Assembly: GCF_024029895.1 (NCBI RefSeq)
Contig: NZ_CP097457.1
Location: 62,001 to 126,000 of the forward strand
DNA: 64,000 nucleotides
From: Buchnera aphidicola (Periphyllus lyropictus)
GTDB lineage: Bacteria > Pseudomonadota > Gammaproteobacteria > Enterobacterales > Enterobacteriaceae
Reading direction: 5' to 3'
Shown here piece by piece: positions 20,285-34,007 of the stretch; position 1 is the stretch's first letter; each line of letters opens with the position of its first letter. The position numbers and the translations under genes were made by a program. A model generated the notes under the pieces. It had not been told where the DNA came from, searched no databases, and saw only the letters and a list, made by a program, of their open reading frames with translations.

Positions 20285-23200
20285 TTGAAAGATCTATTTA
20301 AATTTATTAAATTAAAAAATAAATCCGAAGATTTTAATGCAATTAAAATCTCTCTATCTTCTCCAGAAATCATACGATCTTGGTCATATGGAGAAGTTAA
20401 AAAACCAGAAACAATAAACTACAGAACTTTTAAACCTGAAAGAGATGGATTATTTTGTTCAAGAATTTTTGGACCTATAAAAGATTATGAATGTTTATGT
20501 GGAAAATATAAAAGACTAAAACATAGAGGTGTAATATGTGAAAAATGTGGAGTAGAAGTTACAAAAAGCAAAGTAAGAAGGGATAGAATGGGACATATAG
20601 AATTAGCTTCTCCAATAGCTCATATATGGTTTTTAAAATCACTACCTTCTCGAATAGGTCTTTTACTTGATATGCCATTAAGAGATATAGAACGAGTTTT
20701 ATATTTTGAATCATATGTAATTATTAAAAATGGAACAACTAAATTAAAAAAAGGAATGGTTTTTAATGAAGAAAAAAATATTGAATTAATAGAAAAATAT
20801 GGAGATGAATTTCAAGCTAAAATGGGTGCAGAAGCAATTCAAATTTTATTAAAAAATATTAATTTAAAAAAAAAATGCAAAAGTTTAAGAAAAGAGTTAA
20901 AAAAAACAAATTCTGAAACAAAAAAAAAAAAAACTACAAAAAGAATAAAACTAATAGAATCTTTTATTCAATCTAAAAATAAACCAGAATGGATGATTTT
21001 AACAGTTCTTCCAATACTTCCTCCAGATTTAAGACCATTAGTTCCATTAGATGGAGGAAGATTTGCTACATCTGATTTAAACGATTTATATAGAAGAGTA
21101 ATTAATCGAAATAATCGTTTAAAAAGATTATTAGAGCTTTCAGCTCCTGAAATAATTATTAGAAATGAAAAAAGAATGCTTCAAGAATCAGTAGATGCAT
21201 TATTAGATAATGGAAGAAGAGGAAGGGCTATAATTGGATCAAATAAGAGACCTTTAAAATCATTAGCTGATATGATAAAAGGAAAACAAGGAAGATTTCG
21301 TCAAAATTTACTTGGAAAAAGAGTAGATTATTCAGGAAGATCAGTAATTACAGTAGGTCCATATCTTAAACTTAATCAATGCGGATTACCAAAAAAAATG
21401 GCTTTAGAATTATTTAAACCGTTTATATATGGTAAATTAGAATTAAAAAATCTAGCTAATACTATTAAATCTGCAAAAAAAATGGTAGAAAAAGAAGAAT
21501 CTGTTGTATGGGATGTATTAGATGAAGTTATTAAAAAACATCCTATTTTATTAAATAGAGCACCTACTTTACATAGATTAGGAATACAAGCTTTTGAACC
21601 AATATTAGTTGAAGGTAAAGCTATTCAATTACATCCATTAGTATGTGCTGCTTATAATGCTGATTTTGATGGAGATCAAATGGCTGTACATATACCATTA
21701 ACAATAGAGGCTCAAATAGAAGCAAAAAATTTAATGATGTCTACTAATAATATATTATCTCCAGCTAATGGAGAACCAATTATTGTTCCTTCACAAGACG
21801 TAGTGCTTGGATTGTACTATATGACTAGAAAAAAAATTAATGGAAAAGGAGAAAACATGATTTTATCTAGCCCTAAAGAAGCCGAAAAAATATATCAATT
21901 AGGGTTAGTAGATTTACATTCAATAGTAAAAATTAGAATTACCGAATATGAAAAAAAAAATAAAAGAATAAAAATAAAAAAAAAAAAAATAACTAAAACA
22001 ACAATAGGAAGAGCAATTTTATGGATGATAGTACCTAAAGGTTTACCTTTTTCTATAGTTAATAAAACATTAAGAAAAAATACTATATCATCAATGATAA
22101 ATAAATGTTATAGAATTTTAGGAGCTAAAAAAACAGTAATTTTTGCAGATAAAATAATGTATACAGGATTTTCTTATGCAGCTAAAGCAGGATCTTCAGT
22201 AGGAATTGAAGATATGAAAATTCCTAAAAACAAATCTAAAATTATTAATGAAGCTGAAATAGAAGTATTAGAAATACAAGAACAATTTCAATCAGGATTA
22301 GTAACAGCTGGAGAAAGATATAATAAAGTAATAGATATTTGGTCTACTGCTAATGAAAAAGTGTCTAAATCAATGATGAAAAATTTATCTATAGAAAAAA
22401 TTATAGATAAAAAAGGAAAAAAAACTAAACAAATTTCATTTAATAGCATTTTTACTATGGCAGATTCTGGAGCAAGAGGTTCAGCAGCTCAAATAAGACA
22501 ATTAGCTGGAATGCGAGGATTAATGGCTAAACCAGATGGATCAATAATAGAAACACCAATAACAGCTAATTTTAGAGAAGGATTAAACGTTTTACAATAT
22601 TTTATTTCTACACATGGAGCTAGAAAAGGATTAGCAGATACAGCATTAAAAACAGCTAATTCAGGTTATTTAACTAGAAGATTAGTAGATGTTGCTCAAG
22701 ATCTTGTAGTCACTGAAAAAAATTGTAAAACTAAAAACGGAATAACAATGACTACTTTAATAGAAGGAGGAAATATAAAAGAACCTTTAAGAGAAAGAGT
22801 TTTAGGAAGAATATCTCTTAAAAATATATATAAAAATTATTCTAAAAAAATCTTAATAAAAAAAAATACTCTTTTAAATGAAGAATATTGTGATATTTTA
22901 GAAAAAAATTCTATTGATAACATAAAAGTTCGTTCGATTGTACATTGCGAAACAAATTTTGGAGTATGTGCATACTGTTATGGAAGAGATCTTGCAAGAG
23001 GAAAATTAGTAAAAAAAGGAGAAGCTATCGGAGTTATCGCAGCTCAATCTATAGGAGAACCTGGTACTCAATTAACTATGAGAACTTTCCATATTGGAGG
23101 TGCCGCATCTAGAGCAGCTACAGAATCTAATATACAAGTAAGAAATGAAGGAACTATAAAATTAAATAATTCTAAATTCGTAATAAATTCTTCAGGTAAA

Positions 23201-24511
23201 ACAGTTATAACAGCAAGAAATGTAGAACTTCAAATACTTGATTCTTCTGGAAGAAAAAAAGAAAATTACAAAGTTCCTTATGGAGCTATCTTAGAAAAGA
23301 AAGATGGAGAAAAAGTATATTCTCAAGAAATAGTAGCTGTATGGGATCCTCACACTATTCCAGTTATTACAGAAGTGAATGGATATATAAAATTTATAGA
23401 TATGTTAGATGGTCAAAGTATAACAAGAAAAAAAGATAAAATAACTGGATTATCATCTATAATTATTTTAGATATATCTGAAAGAACAACTCTTGGAAAA
23501 GATTTAAGACCATCTTTAAAAATTATTAATGATAAAGAAGAAGAAGTATTTATTCCTGGAACAAATATGCCTGCTCAATATTTTTTACCTGGAAAAACTA
23601 TTGTTCAATTAAAAAATGGAATGAAAATTAGATCTGGAGATACATTAGCAAGAGTTCCTCAAGAATCTGTTAGTACAAAAGATATTACAGGAGGACTTCC
23701 AAGAGTAGCTGATTTATTTGAAGCAAGAAAACCTAAAGAACCAGCTATTTTAGCAGAAAAAAGTGGAATTATTTCTTTTGGAAAAGAAACGAAAGGAAAA
23801 AGAAGATTAATTATTACTACTTTAAATAAAGAAAAAAATTATGAAGAAATGATACCAAAATGGAGACAATTAAACGTTTTTGAAGGAGAACGCGTAGAAA
23901 AAGGAGATATTATTTCAGATGGTCCAGAATCTTCACATGATATATTAAGATTAAGAGGAATTCAATCTGTTACTAGATATATTGTAAATGAAGTTCAAGA
24001 AGTATATAGATTACAAGGAGTAAAAATCAATGATAAACATATTGAAGCAATAATTAGACAAATGTTAAGAAAAGCAACAATAATTGATCATGGAGAATCA
24101 ACATTTTTAAATGGAGAACAAATAGAATATTCTAGAATTAGAATTTCTAATAAAAAACTAAAAAAACAAAATAAAAAAATAATATCTTATGATAGAGATT
24201 TATTAGGTATAACAAAAGCATCTCTTGCCACAGAATCTTTTATATCTGCTGCATCTTTTCAAGAAACTACAAGAGTATTAACTGAATCATCAGTAGCTGG
24301 AAAAATAGATGAATTAAGAGGATTAAAAGAAAATGTTATTGTAGGAAGATTAATTCCTGCTGGAACTGGATATAAATATCATCAAGATAGATTATTTAAA
24401 AGAAAATTTAAAAAACCTAATTCTAAAAAAAATAAAAATCAAAAAAAACAAATTAGTGTAGAAGAAGCATCAGCAAATTTGTCAGAATTATTAAATTCTA
24501 ATAATTTATAA
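20285..24511 (+). CDS. rpoC: RNA polymerase beta' subunit
   Basis: A 1408-residue subunit (E. coli 1407) starting with TTG at 20285; the following residues [20 protein letters not shown] align with E. coli, which itself uses GTG, and TAGGA at 20273-20277 is the ribosome binding site. Visible motifs are the N-terminal zinc site [20 protein letters not shown], the Mg-binding [12 protein letters not shown], bridge and trigger regions around [16 protein letters not shown], and the second zinc cluster ending CAYCYGRD. The enterobacterial insertion after about residue 940 is present. Last gene of the rpo operon. Confidence 0.97.
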   Translation: MKDLFKFIKLKNKSEDFNAIKISLSSPEIIRSWSYGEVKKPETINYRTFKPERDGLFCSRIFGPIKDYECLCGKYKRLKHRGVICEKCGVEVTKSKVRRDRMGHIELASPIAHIWFLKSLPSRIGLLLDMPLRDIERVLYFESYVIIKNGTTKLKKGMVFNEEKNIELIEKYGDEFQAKMGAEAIQILLKNINLKKKCKSLRKELKKTNSETKKKKTTKRIKLIESFIQSKNKPEWMILTVLPILPPDLRPLVPLDGGRFATSDLNDLYRRVINRNNRLKRLLELSAPEIIIRNEKRMLQESVDALLDNGRRGRAIIGSNKRPLKSLADMIKGKQGRFRQNLLGKRVDYSGRSVITVGPYLKLNQCGLPKKMALELFKPFIYGKLELKNLANTIKSAKKMVEKEESVVWDVLDEVIKKHPILLNRAPTLHRLGIQAFEPILVEGKAIQLHPLVCAAYNADFDGDQMAVHIPLTIEAQIEAKNLMMSTNNILSPANGEPIIVPSQDVVLGLYYMTRKKINGKGENMILSSPKEAEKIYQLGLVDLHSIVKIRITEYEKKNKRIKIKKKKITKTTIGRAILWMIVPKGLPFSIVNKTLRKNTISSMINKCYRILGAKKTVIFADKIMYTGFSYAAKAGSSVGIEDMKIPKNKSKIINEAEIEVLEIQEQFQSGLVTAGERYNKVIDIWSTANEKVSKSMMKNLSIEKIIDKKGKKTKQISFNSIFTMADSGARGSAAQIRQLAGMRGLMAKPDGSIIETPITANFREGLNVLQYFISTHGARKGLADTALKTANSGYLTRRLVDVAQDLVVTEKNCKTKNGITMTTLIEGGNIKEPLRERVLGRISLKNIYKNYSKKILIKKNTLLNEEYCDILEKNSIDNIKVRSIVHCETNFGVCAYCYGRDLARGKLVKKGEAIGVIAAQSIGEPGTQLTMRTFHIGGAASRAATESNIQVRNEGTIKLNNSKFVINSSGKTVITARNVELQILDSSGRKKENYKVPYGAILEKKDGEKVYSQEIVAVWDPHTIPVITEVNGYIKFIDMLDGQSITRKKDKITGLSSIIILDISERTTLGKDLRPSLKIINDKEEEVFIPGTNMPAQYFLPGKTIVQLKNGMKIRSGDTLARVPQESVSTKDITGGLPRVADLFEARKPKEPAILAEKSGIISFGKETKGKRRLIITTLNKEKNYEEMIPKWRQLNVFEGERVEKGDIISDGPESSHDILRLRGIQSVTRYIVNEVQEVYRLQGVKINDKHIEAIIRQMLRKATIIDHGESTFLNGEQIEYSRIRISNKKLKKQNKKIISYDRDLLGITKASLATESFISAASFQETTRVLTESSVAGKIDELRGLKENVIVGRLIPAGTGYKYHQDRLFKRKFKKPNSKKNKNQKKQISVEEASANLSELLNSNNL

Positions 24512-24746
24512 AAAAATAACAAAAATATATAAAAAAATAAAAAATCAATTTTTTATTTTTAAAAAAATTTTATAAAAATATTATTTCCTTAAAATAAAAA
24601 TTTTAAAAAAAAAATTAATGAAAAAAATATTACATATATTTTAAAATGTAAAATTTAAACAATTAAAAAAATAAATATTTTTTTTATAAAAATTTTAAAA
24701 AATCTATATTTATAAATAAAAAATTAATATATTAAGGACAAAAATT

Positions 24747-25019
24747 ATGAATAAATCACAATTAATAGATATTATTTCAAAAAAATCATTAATTTCTAAA
24801 ATAAAAGCAAAAAACATATTAGATATTATACTTTCTGAAATTACTAATTCTTTAAAAAAAGAAGAAAATGTTCAACTAGTTGGATTTGGAACATTTAAAA
24901 TAAATAAAAGAGCAGCTAGAACTGGAAGAAATCCAAAAACTGGAAAAGAAATTCAAATATTAGCAACTAAAGTTCCTTCTTTTATTTCAGGAAAAACATT
25001 AAAAGAAGCAGTTAAATAA
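24747..25019 (+). CDS. hupA: DNA-binding protein HU-alpha
   Basis: A 90-residue nucleoid protein, exactly the length of E. coli HupA, with the [20 protein letters not shown] segment and the DNA-intercalating arm [10 protein letters not shown]. Binding is non-specific and bends DNA; it also takes part in replication initiation. AAGGA at 24734-24738 is the ribosome binding site. It is preceded by 235 bases of AT-rich spacer and followed by a terminator. In some relatives purine genes follow; here there is only the metE remnant. Confidence 0.97.
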   Translation: MNKSQLIDIISKKSLISKIKAKNILDIILSEITNSLKKEENVQLVGFGTFKINKRAARTGRNPKTGKEIQILATKVPSFISGKTLKEAVK

Positions 25020-25041
25020 AACTTTCATAATATTTATAAAA

Positions 25042-25067
25042 ATTAGTAGGGATTAAACCCTGCTAAT
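25042..25067 (+). terminator. Hairpin terminator after hupA
   Basis: ATTAGTAGGG (25042-25051) and CCCTGCTAAT (25058-25067) form a 10-bp stem with one G-T pair and a 6-base loop, 22 bases after the hupA stop. It is the only GC-bearing structure in this gap. Confidence 0.75.
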
Positions 25068-25249
25068 AATAAAATTTTTAGAAAAATTTATTATATTATA
25101 AAAAAATAATATTTTAATAATTTTTATATATTTAATATAATAAAAAAATAAATTACTTTAATTATTTTTATAAAAATTTTAACAAAAGAACTTTACTAAA
25201 ATTTACTTATTAATTATGAATTATTAATTAAAAAACGTATTTTTTAGTA

Positions 25250-27490
25250 GAAAAAACTAAATTTTTTTTATTCATTATTTTTTTACCTTAATCCATGTTC
25301 TTGTTTTTAATTTAAAATCTTAATTAATCCGTAATTTTTTTAAAGAAACAAATTCTATAGATAATTTAATTAATTTTAAAATATCATTTTTTGTTGGTAT
25401 ATTTAGAGAATAAATATCATAAAAACCAGGACCAATACTATTGGAACATTTATAATATTTAAAACGTTTTAATATTTCCATATTAGAACGAGTAGTTTTA
25501 ATAATTATAAAATTAGAATCTAATTTAGAAATAGATTTTATTATATCATTAAATTCAAAATAACAAATATTTGCATGAATTTAAGTAGTATCTTTAACTG
25601 AAAAAACACTTAATTTAAAAGAATTTATAGCCTAAGAAAGATATTTTTTATCAATATTTCTTAAAAGTAAACCTTCTCTTAATTCTAGTTCATTTATTTA
25701 TATTATATTAATATTATTTTTTTCTAAATCATTAATTTCATCTTTAAATGCTAAAACAATTTGATTTGAAATTTTTTTATATGATATATTTTCTCTTGAA
25801 AAAGAATACAATAATATTGTAACCAGACTTTAACATTCCTTTTACAGGATTTTTAATAAGCAATTTCGTATATTAATTTAATTTATAATTATTGGTTTTG
25901 TTCTAAAAATATCACTTAAAATAATAGGAGGTTTTAAACATCTTAATTCATAACTTTATCCTATCTATTATAAGTAAACAAAAAATCTATCTAAATTTTC
26001 TTAAAAATATTCTACCATATCATTACGTTCTAGTTCTTAATGAACTAAAACATCTATATCTAAATCTTCTTGATTTTTTATATTCTATTTAATAATTTTA
26101 AAAATTTTTAACTGATAATATCTTTTACTAATTTTTTTATTTTTAAAATTTAATTTTAAATTTCTTAATTTATTAGTTTAAGAAAAAGATCTAATAGTTG
26201 TAATAAGTAAAAATAGATAAAATTTAATTTTTTCTGTTATTTTTTAAAACGAATAAAATAAGTACTTTTTCTTTTATAATCTTTTTTAGAAATATCTAAT
26301 AATTTTTTTGTACATTTTTATTTTTCATATTATTAGAATTATTTCTAGAATACAAAGGTAAAATCCATCATTCTAATAAATCTTTTTTATTTCTTTTTAA
26401 TGCATCACTTAATAAAAATAATTCATCACATTTTTATTTAGCAAAAGAAAAATAACTTTTAAAATTAGGATTAAGTGTTTTTTTTTTATCCAAATATATA
26501 GGTTTATGTAATAAAGAACAAGAAGTTCTAATCTAAATTTTTTCTCTAGTTGATTTTAAACTTCTTAAAATATTATAATATTTTAATAAATCTATTTTTC
26601 AAATATTTTTTCTATTTATCATACCTAAAGATAAAAAAGATTTTTAAATAAATTTTTATTAAAATTTTTTAAATTATAATCTACAGATATTAAATCTATA
26701 TGTAATCTATTTATAGAAAGATCGTTAATAAAATTTAAATTATGACTAACATTTCTAAAATAAGTTGTTAATAATAAATTAATTTTTCCTTGTAAATAAT
26801 TATAAAAATATATAATTTTTTTTTATTCTTTAAATAAATCTAAATATAAAATAGGTTTTTTCTATTTAAACCCATTTAATTCTTTTCATATAAAAAGAAT
26901 AAAGAATTTTTTAATATACTTTTAAAATTTTAAGTAATAACTTTAAACGATTAAAATTTAAAGAATTATTTTTTCCTAATTAAAAATATGAAAGCAGACT
27001 TAAAATAGAAGTTTAATTTTTTTTTAATTAATAAAGTTTCATAAATTTTATTTAATATTTTTTTCCATAAAAAAATTTAATATTTTCATTAAATTTTGGA
27101 ACAATATAATTATAATTAGTATTAAACCATTTTGTAATTTCAAACAGATAAGTTAGTTTTTTATTAAAAGAAACCCCCCTTTTAAAAATATGAAATAAAG
27201 TATCTATATCAATTAAATTATTTAAATTTAAAAATCTTTTTAGAATATTTCCTAACATCATACTAGTAGTTAAAAAATAATAATACTAAAAAAAATCTTT
27301 TACTGATAAAAAATTTAAATATATTTTTTTTTATTTTTTTTTGTATAATAAAATTCTTTTTTTTTAATTTTTCTCCAACTAATAATAATTTTTTTTATAT
27401 ATTTTTCTAAACTAATAATTTTCTTATGCATATTTTAATTTTCTATTACTCCAAATTCTAGGAAATCCTAATATAATTTAATATATTCAT
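25250..27490 (-). pseudogene. metE: Decayed cobalamin-independent methionine synthase
   Basis: Read on the minus strand, the whole length still aligns with MetE (about 753 codons). The start ATG at 27490 gives MNILNY, then a frameshift leads into LGFPRIWSNRKLKYA and a stop. At 27052-27261 an open piece reads DIDTLFHIFKRG and ITKWFNTNYNYIVPKF. Near the end IVLAFKDEINDLEKNN, ICYFEFNDIIKSISKLDSNF and SIGPGFYDIYSLNIP match the catalytic C-terminal domain. In-frame stops replace Gln (CAA to TAA) and Trp (TGG to TAG). Two zinc ligands are lost: the His of HMCYCEF is Asn, and the Cys of NPDCGLKTR is Phe. Not a functional gene; several frames are needed to read it. Confidence 0.93.
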
Positions 27491-27608
27491 AAATATTATC
27501 TTTTTTTTTTAAATTTAATAAAATTAAAATAAATTTATAAATTTTTTATTTTAATAAAATAAATATAATAATTTAAAAAAATTTTATATAAAAAATTTTA
27601 AAAAAATA

Positions 27609-28481
27609 TTATTTTTTATTAAATTTTTTTATAGTTAAACGTAGTTTTTTCATAGCATTTTTTTCTAATTGTCGAACTCTTTCAGCAGATATCCCATAAT
27701 TTTTAGCTATATTTTTAAGAGTTTTTTTTTTATTTTTATTTAACCATCTAGAACAAATAATATTTCTACTTCTTTCATCAAGATATGACAAAGCAACGTT
27801 TAATTTATTTTTTATATATTTTTTCCAATTATCATCTTCAATTACATTAGTAAAATTAGAAAATTTATCTTTTAAAAACGAAAGAGAATAAAAATTATTT
27901 TTTTCTTTATAATCATTATTATTAGAAGAATTGTCTAAAAAAACATCTTTAGCTGACATTCTTGATTCCATTTCAATAACATCTTTATTTTTCACTCCTA
28001 ATTTTTTAGCTACATCTGAAATTTCTTTTTTATTAAACCAATCTAATTTTTTTTTAATTTTTTTTAAATTAAAAAATAATTTTTTTTGTGATTTAGTTGT
28101 AGCAACTTTAACAATTCTCCAATTTTTTAAAATATATTCATTAATTTCAGACTTAATCCAATATACAGAAAAAGAAACTAATCTTACTCCTAAATAAGGA
28201 TTAAATTTTTTAACAGATTTCATTAAACCAATATTTCCTTCTTGTATTAAATCAGCTTCTGGCAATCCATATCCAGAATAATTTTTCGCTATATGTATTA
28301 CAAAACGCAAATGAGATAATATTAAAATTTTAGCAGCCTTTAAATCTCCGTTATTAAAAAATTTTTTTGCTAACTTTTTTTCATCACTGGCTGATAAAAT
28401 TTTTAAATAATTTGAAGATTTTAAAAAAGAACTAAAAACATTTAATGAACTAACTGAAGAATATTTTATTTTATTAATCAT
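27609..28481 (-). CDS. rpoH: Heat-shock sigma factor sigma32
   Basis: A 290-residue sigma factor (E. coli 284) that directs polymerase to heat-shock promoters. The sigma70-family core region [20 protein letters not shown], the RpoH-specific segment following [17 protein letters not shown], and region 4.2 [18 protein letters not shown] are all present. It follows ftsY on the minus strand; ftsE and ftsX, which separate the two in E. coli, are absent. A sigma32-type promoter precedes groS in this same window, so the regulon appears to be at least partly alive. Confidence 0.96.
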   Translation of the reverse strand: MINKIKYSSVSSLNVFSSFLKSSNYLKILSASDEKKLAKKFFNNGDLKAAKILILSHLRFVIHIAKNYSGYGLPEADLIQEGNIGLMKSVKKFNPYLGVRLVSFSVYWIKSEINEYILKNWRIVKVATTKSQKKLFFNLKKIKKKLDWFNKKEISDVAKKLGVKNKDVIEMESRMSAKDVFLDNSSNNNDYKEKNNFYSLSFLKDKFSNFTNVIEDDNWKKYIKNKLNVALSYLDERSRNIICSRWLNKNKKKTLKNIAKNYGISAERVRQLEKNAMKKLRLTIKKFNKK

Positions 28482-28655
28482 TTTTATTCCTATATTTAAT
28501 AATAATAATTTATTAAATAAAATTTTTTAAAAATAAAATTATTATTAATTTAATACTATATTAAATTTTTTTTAAATTTATTAAAAAAATATCATATAAA
28601 ATTTATTAAAATTTTTAAAAAAATATTTTTTTAAAAATTTAATATTTTATAATTA

Positions 28656-29744
28656 TTAATTATTAAATATTGAATCAACAAAATCTTTTTTATTAAATAA
28701 ATAAATATCATCTATAGATTCTCCTATAGTAATATATCGAATAGGAATAGAAAACTGATCTGTTATTGAAAAAATAATACCTCCTTTTGCTGTACCATCA
28801 AACTTAGTTAATATTAAACCCGTAATTCCTAAAAATTTATTAAATAATTCAGTTTGAACTAAAGCATTTTGACCAGTACAAGAATCAATAGTTAAAATTA
28901 TTTCTGAAGGTCCAACTTTATTAATTTTTTTAATAACTGTAATAATTTTCTTTAATTCATTCATTAAATTTATTTTAGTATGTAATCTTCCAGCAGTATC
29001 AACAATTAAAACATCAAATTTTTTTGAAATAGCTTTATTAACAGCATCATAAACTACAGAAGCTGGATCAGAATTACATTTTTTATAAGTAATTGAAATA
29101 TTATTTTGTATACATAATGTTTTAATTTGATCAATTGCAGCAGCTCTAAAAGTATCCGCTGCAGCTACTAAAACTTTTTTATTTTTCTTTTTATATAAAT
29201 TAGCTAATTTAAAAACTGTGGTAGTTTTTCCAGATCCGTTTACTCCAACTAAAACAATAATTTTAGGACTTTTATTTGAAAAAACTGGTTTATTAACTTT
29301 ATTTAAAATTTTATTCATTTCATTAATAATTGAATTATACACTAATTTTGAATTTTTTAATTCTTCTTTATTTAAATTTCTTATAGAATTTTCTAATATT
29401 TTTTCTGTAGTTTTAACATTTATATCACAAGATAATAATTTTGATTTAATTTTTTCTAAAAATTTTTTATTTAACTTTTTACTTGTAAAAAAATTATTAA
29501 AAATATTTTTTAAACTATCTTTAGTTTCTTTAAATTTTTTTTTGAAAAAATAAAAAAATTTATTTTTAAATATATTTTTTTTTTTTAAATTTAATTTTTT
29601 TTTATTTAACTTAGATAAATTTTTACTACAGATATCATTATTCTTAAATTCTTTTATTTTTTTTTTAGATATTTTTTTTTTTTTTTTAAAAATGTTAATT
29701 TTATCTAAAAAAGAAAAAAAAAAACTTTTTTTATTTTTTGACAT
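28656..29744 (-). CDS. ftsY: Signal recognition particle receptor FtsY
   Basis: A 362-residue GTPase (E. coli 497) that docks ribosome-SRP complexes at the membrane. The NG domain is complete: P-loop GVNGSGKTT at 167-175, AADTFRAAAIDQ, DTAGR at 249-253, TKFDGTAKGG from 313, and the closing GESIDDI. The N-terminal A domain, long and acidic in E. coli, is reduced to about 60 residues that are mostly Lys and Phe. Divergent from rsmD, as in enterobacteria. Confidence 0.95.
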   Translation of the reverse strand: MSKNKKSFFFSFLDKINIFKKKKKISKKKIKEFKNNDICSKNLSKLNKKKLNLKKKNIFKNKFFYFFKKKFKETKDSLKNIFNNFFTSKKLNKKFLEKIKSKLLSCDINVKTTEKILENSIRNLNKEELKNSKLVYNSIINEMNKILNKVNKPVFSNKSPKIIVLVGVNGSGKTTTVFKLANLYKKKNKKVLVAAADTFRAAAIDQIKTLCIQNNISITYKKCNSDPASVVYDAVNKAISKKFDVLIVDTAGRLHTKINLMNELKKIITVIKKINKVGPSEIILTIDSCTGQNALVQTELFNKFLGITGLILTKFDGTAKGGIIFSITDQFSIPIRYITIGESIDDIYLFNKKDFVDSIFNN

Positions 29745-29823
29745 ATAATCCTTTTATAAAAAAATATTTTATATAATTATATTTATTATATCAAAATAAA
29801 ATTATAAAATACTTTTAAAAAAA

Positions 29824-30399
29824 ATGAAAAAAAAAAAAAGTTTTAAAAAAAATAGTTTAAATATTATTGGTGGTAAATTTAAAAGAAAAAAAATAAATAT
29901 TAAACATTCAAATGAACTACGACCAACTAAAAATTTTATTCGAGAAACTTTATTTAATTGGTTAAAAAAATATATTTATAATTCAAAATGTTTAGACTGT
30001 TTTTCTGGAAGTGGAATTTTAGGAATAGAATCAATATCTAGAAATGCAAAATTAGTAACTGCATTAGAAATAAATAAAAAACATGTTCAATATATAAAAA
30101 AAAACTTAAAAAAATTAAAAATAAAAAAAATGAAAGTAATTCATGCAAATACAGTAAAATGGTTATATAAAAAAAAATTTCAATACGATATAATTTTTCT
30201 TGATCCTCCCTACAATAATAATTATTTGTTAAAAAAATCAATATTTTTATTAGAAAAAAAAAAATGGATAAAGAAAAATGGAATAATTTATATAGAAAAA
30301 AAAAGAAATAAAAAAAAAATAATTATTCCTAAAAATTGGATAATTAAAAAAAAAAAAAAAACAAAAAAAATAGAATATAAAATATATTTAAAAAAATAA
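29824..30399 (+). CDS. rsmD: 16S rRNA m2G966 methyltransferase
   Basis: A 191-residue SAM-dependent enzyme (E. coli RsmD, formerly YhhF, 198). Visible are the N-terminal LNIIGGKFKRKKI, RPTKNFIRETLFNWL, the SAM-binding CLDCFSGSGILGIESIS and the catalytic DPPYNNN motif (standard (D/N)PP(Y/F)). The C-terminus is nearly all Lys and Ile. Its start is 80 bp from the divergent ftsY start. dnaC follows 40 bp later and may be co-transcribed. Confidence 0.92.
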   Translation: MKKKKSFKKNSLNIIGGKFKRKKINIKHSNELRPTKNFIRETLFNWLKKYIYNSKCLDCFSGSGILGIESISRNAKLVTALEINKKHVQYIKKNLKKLKIKKMKVIHANTVKWLYKKKFQYDIIFLDPPYNNNYLLKKSIFLLEKKKWIKKNGIIYIEKKRNKKKIIIPKNWIIKKKKKTKKIEYKIYLKK

Positions 30400-30439
30400 A
30401 AAAAAGAAAAAATTTTAAAAATAAAAAGGATCTAAATAT

Positions 30440-31177
30440 ATGAATAATTCAATATATTTAATAAATCGAATAAAATCTATTATACCATCTCATGTTAAAC
30501 CAAAATTTTTAAATGAAAAAGATTTACTAAATTGGAATAAAAAACAAGGTTATCTTTCTTCAAAATCAATATTAAGAAAAAATAAAGCATTAAAAATGCA
30601 AAAAATATTAAAAAATTCAGGAATTCAAAAACTATATATAAATTGTTCTTTTTCAAATTATAAAATCTCTAATCCAGGACAAGAAAAAGTATTAAATTCT
30701 TCAAAAAAATATGTAATTAATTTTGAAAAAGATTTTTCAAATTTTATATTTTCTGGAAATCCAGGAACTGGAAAAAATCATCTAGCTTCAGCTATAGGAA
30801 ATTATTTAATTTTACATGGAAAAAAAATATTAATTATAACAATTGCTAATTTAATGTCCAAAATAAAAAATACATTTAATAAAAATAATGAATCTAGTGA
30901 ATCTTTATTAATAGATAAAATCAGTAAAATAGATTTACTTATAATTGATGAAATTGGTATTCAAAAATCTTCAGAGTATGAAAAAATTATTATTCATCAA
31001 ATTATAGATAGACGTTCAGCATCTAAAAAATCAACAGGTATGTTATCAAATTTAAATTATCAAAAATTACATGAATTATTAGGAGAAAGAATTATTGACA
31101 GGATGAAATTAGGAAATAGTATATGGTTGAATTTTTACTGGAAAAGTTATAGATCATATGTAAAAATAAAAAAATAA
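30440..31177 (+). CDS. dnaC: DnaB helicase loader DnaC
   Basis: A 245-residue AAA+ ATPase of exactly the E. coli length that loads DnaB at the origin. The N-terminal helicase-binding region has SIIPSHVKPKFL. Walker A is GNPGTGKN at 106-113, Walker B lies in LLIIDEIGI, and the arginine-finger region is DRRSASKKSTGMLSNLN; GERIIDRMKLGN is close to E. coli. AAAGGA precedes the ATG. With dnaA, dnaG, dnaN and gyrB in the same window, replication initiation looks nearly complete here. Confidence 0.94.
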   Translation: MNNSIYLINRIKSIIPSHVKPKFLNEKDLLNWNKKQGYLSSKSILRKNKALKMQKILKNSGIQKLYINCSFSNYKISNPGQEKVLNSSKKYVINFEKDFSNFIFSGNPGTGKNHLASAIGNYLILHGKKILIITIANLMSKIKNTFNKNNESSESLLIDKISKIDLLIIDEIGIQKSSEYEKIIIHQIIDRRSASKKSTGMLSNLNYQKLHELLGERIIDRMKLGNSIWLNFYWKSYRSYVKIKK

Positions 31178-31221
31178 AAATATATTATTTTTTAATTAAT
31201 TTAATTTTAATTTTCTATAAT

Positions 31222-31791
31222 TTATTTAATTCTAGAAACATACTTACTAGTTCTAGTATCTACTTTAATAAGATCGTTATTTTTTATAAAATATGGAACT
31301 TTTACAGATATACCTGTATTTAAGATTGCTAATTTTATACTATTATTAATAGAATTTTTTTTAATTGATGGAGAAGTTTTAATAACAGTTAAATTAACAA
31401 AATTATCTACAGAAACTGAAATAACTTCCTTTTTCCATATTGTTAAAACACATTTACATTGAGGTATTAACCAAAATCTTGTATTTTTTAATAAATCTTT
31501 AGAAACAATAATTTCATTAAAATTAGTATTATCCATAAAATACCAAAAAGAATGATTGTTATATAAATATATTGCTTTTAAATCTTTAATTTCAGCTTTT
31601 TCTAAACGATCAGTAGATTTAAAAGTAGTTTCAACTATCTTTCCAGAAAGAAGACTTTTAAATTTTAAACGAGAAAAAGCTTGACCTTTTCCTGGTTTTA
31701 CAAAAAAACTGCTTTTAATAATACATGGTTCTTTAAAAATAATTACTTTTAAACCAGGTTTAAACATATTTATTGAATAATTTTTTGACAT
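31222..31791 (-). CDS. efp: Translation elongation factor P
   Basis: A 189-residue factor (E. coli 188) that rescues ribosomes stalled at polyproline. The loop FFVKPGKGQAFSRLKFKSLL carries the lysine equivalent to Lys34, which E. coli modifies by beta-lysylation. Whether modifying enzymes exist here cannot be judged from this window. The end KVDTRTSKYVSRIK is conserved. It lies downstream of groL on the same strand, separated by a hairpin. Confidence 0.95.
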   Translation of the reverse strand: MSKNYSINMFKPGLKVIIFKEPCIIKSSFFVKPGKGQAFSRLKFKSLLSGKIVETTFKSTDRLEKAEIKDLKAIYLYNNHSFWYFMDNTNFNEIIVSKDLLKNTRFWLIPQCKCVLTIWKKEVISVSVDNFVNLTVIKTSPSIKKNSINNSIKLAILNTGISVKVPYFIKNNDLIKVDTRTSKYVSRIK

Positions 31792-31840
31792 ATATTTGTT
31801 TTAATTTAATTAATAAAGAATTTTTTTAAAAATTTTTTCT

Positions 31841-31866
31841 TTCCCTTAATTAAAAATTTAAGGGAA
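31841..31866. terminator. Hairpin between groL and efp
   Basis: TTCCCTTAA (31841-31849) pairs with TTAAGGGAA (31858-31866), and the stem continues outward through T/A pairs. Because the flanking T and A runs are part of the stem, it could stop transcription from groL. A clear unpaired U tract is not visible, hence moderate confidence. Confidence 0.5.
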
Positions 31867-31929
31867 AAAAATAAAAATATTTTAAAAATTATTAAATTTA
31901 TAAAAAAATATTACTAATGATTTAAAAAA

Positions 31930-33579
<1,650 letters not shown>

Positions 33580-33617
33580 TTATTTCCTTAAATAATTTTT
33601 TTTTAATGAAAAAAATA

Positions 33618-33911
33618 TTATGATTCTATTATTGCTAAAATATCACTTTCATTTAAAATTAAAACTTCTTCATTATTAATTTTTTCTATCTTAGCTCCAT
33701 AACCTTCATTAAAAATAACTATATCGTTTACTTTTACATCTAATTTTTTTATTTTACCATTATCTAAAATTCTTCCATTACCTACAGCTAATACTTTTCC
33801 ACGAGTAGATTTATTAGCTGCTGAACCAGTTAAAACAATTCCACCTGCAGATTTAGATTCTACTTCTTGGCGTTTTATAACAATACGATCATGTAAAGGG
33901 CGTATTTTCAT
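33618..33911 (-). CDS. groS: Co-chaperonin GroES
   Basis: A 97-residue cap of the GroEL chamber (E. coli 97). The mobile loop that binds Gro[17 protein letters not shown], and the segment [14 protein letters not shown] are conserved. It is the first gene of the groSL operon, with a sigma32-type promoter about 97 bp upstream of the start codon. AAAGGA precedes the ATG on the minus strand. Confidence 0.97.
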   Translation of the reverse strand: MKIRPLHDRIVIKRQEVESKSAGGIVLTGSAANKSTRGKVLAVGNGRILDNGKIKKLDVKVNDIVIFNEGYGAKIEKINNEEVLILNESDILAIIES

Positions 33912-34007
33912 TTTTTAAAATTTTCCTTTTAATACAAAATTATTCTTTAAAATTTTTATTTTTTAATAAATATATTTTTTTAAATATAAATATACATCTA
34001 TTAATTA

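Noticed and set aside
25068-25249. Remains of purH or another gene between hupA and metE
   Set aside because: Only A/T-rich DNA with no recognisable protein fragment in the frames I read.
27052-27261. A 69-codon open frame on the minus strand as an independent small gene
   Set aside because: It matches the MetE interior (DIDTLF, TKWFNTNY) and is flanked by further MetE fragments in other frames, so it is part of the metE pseudogene.
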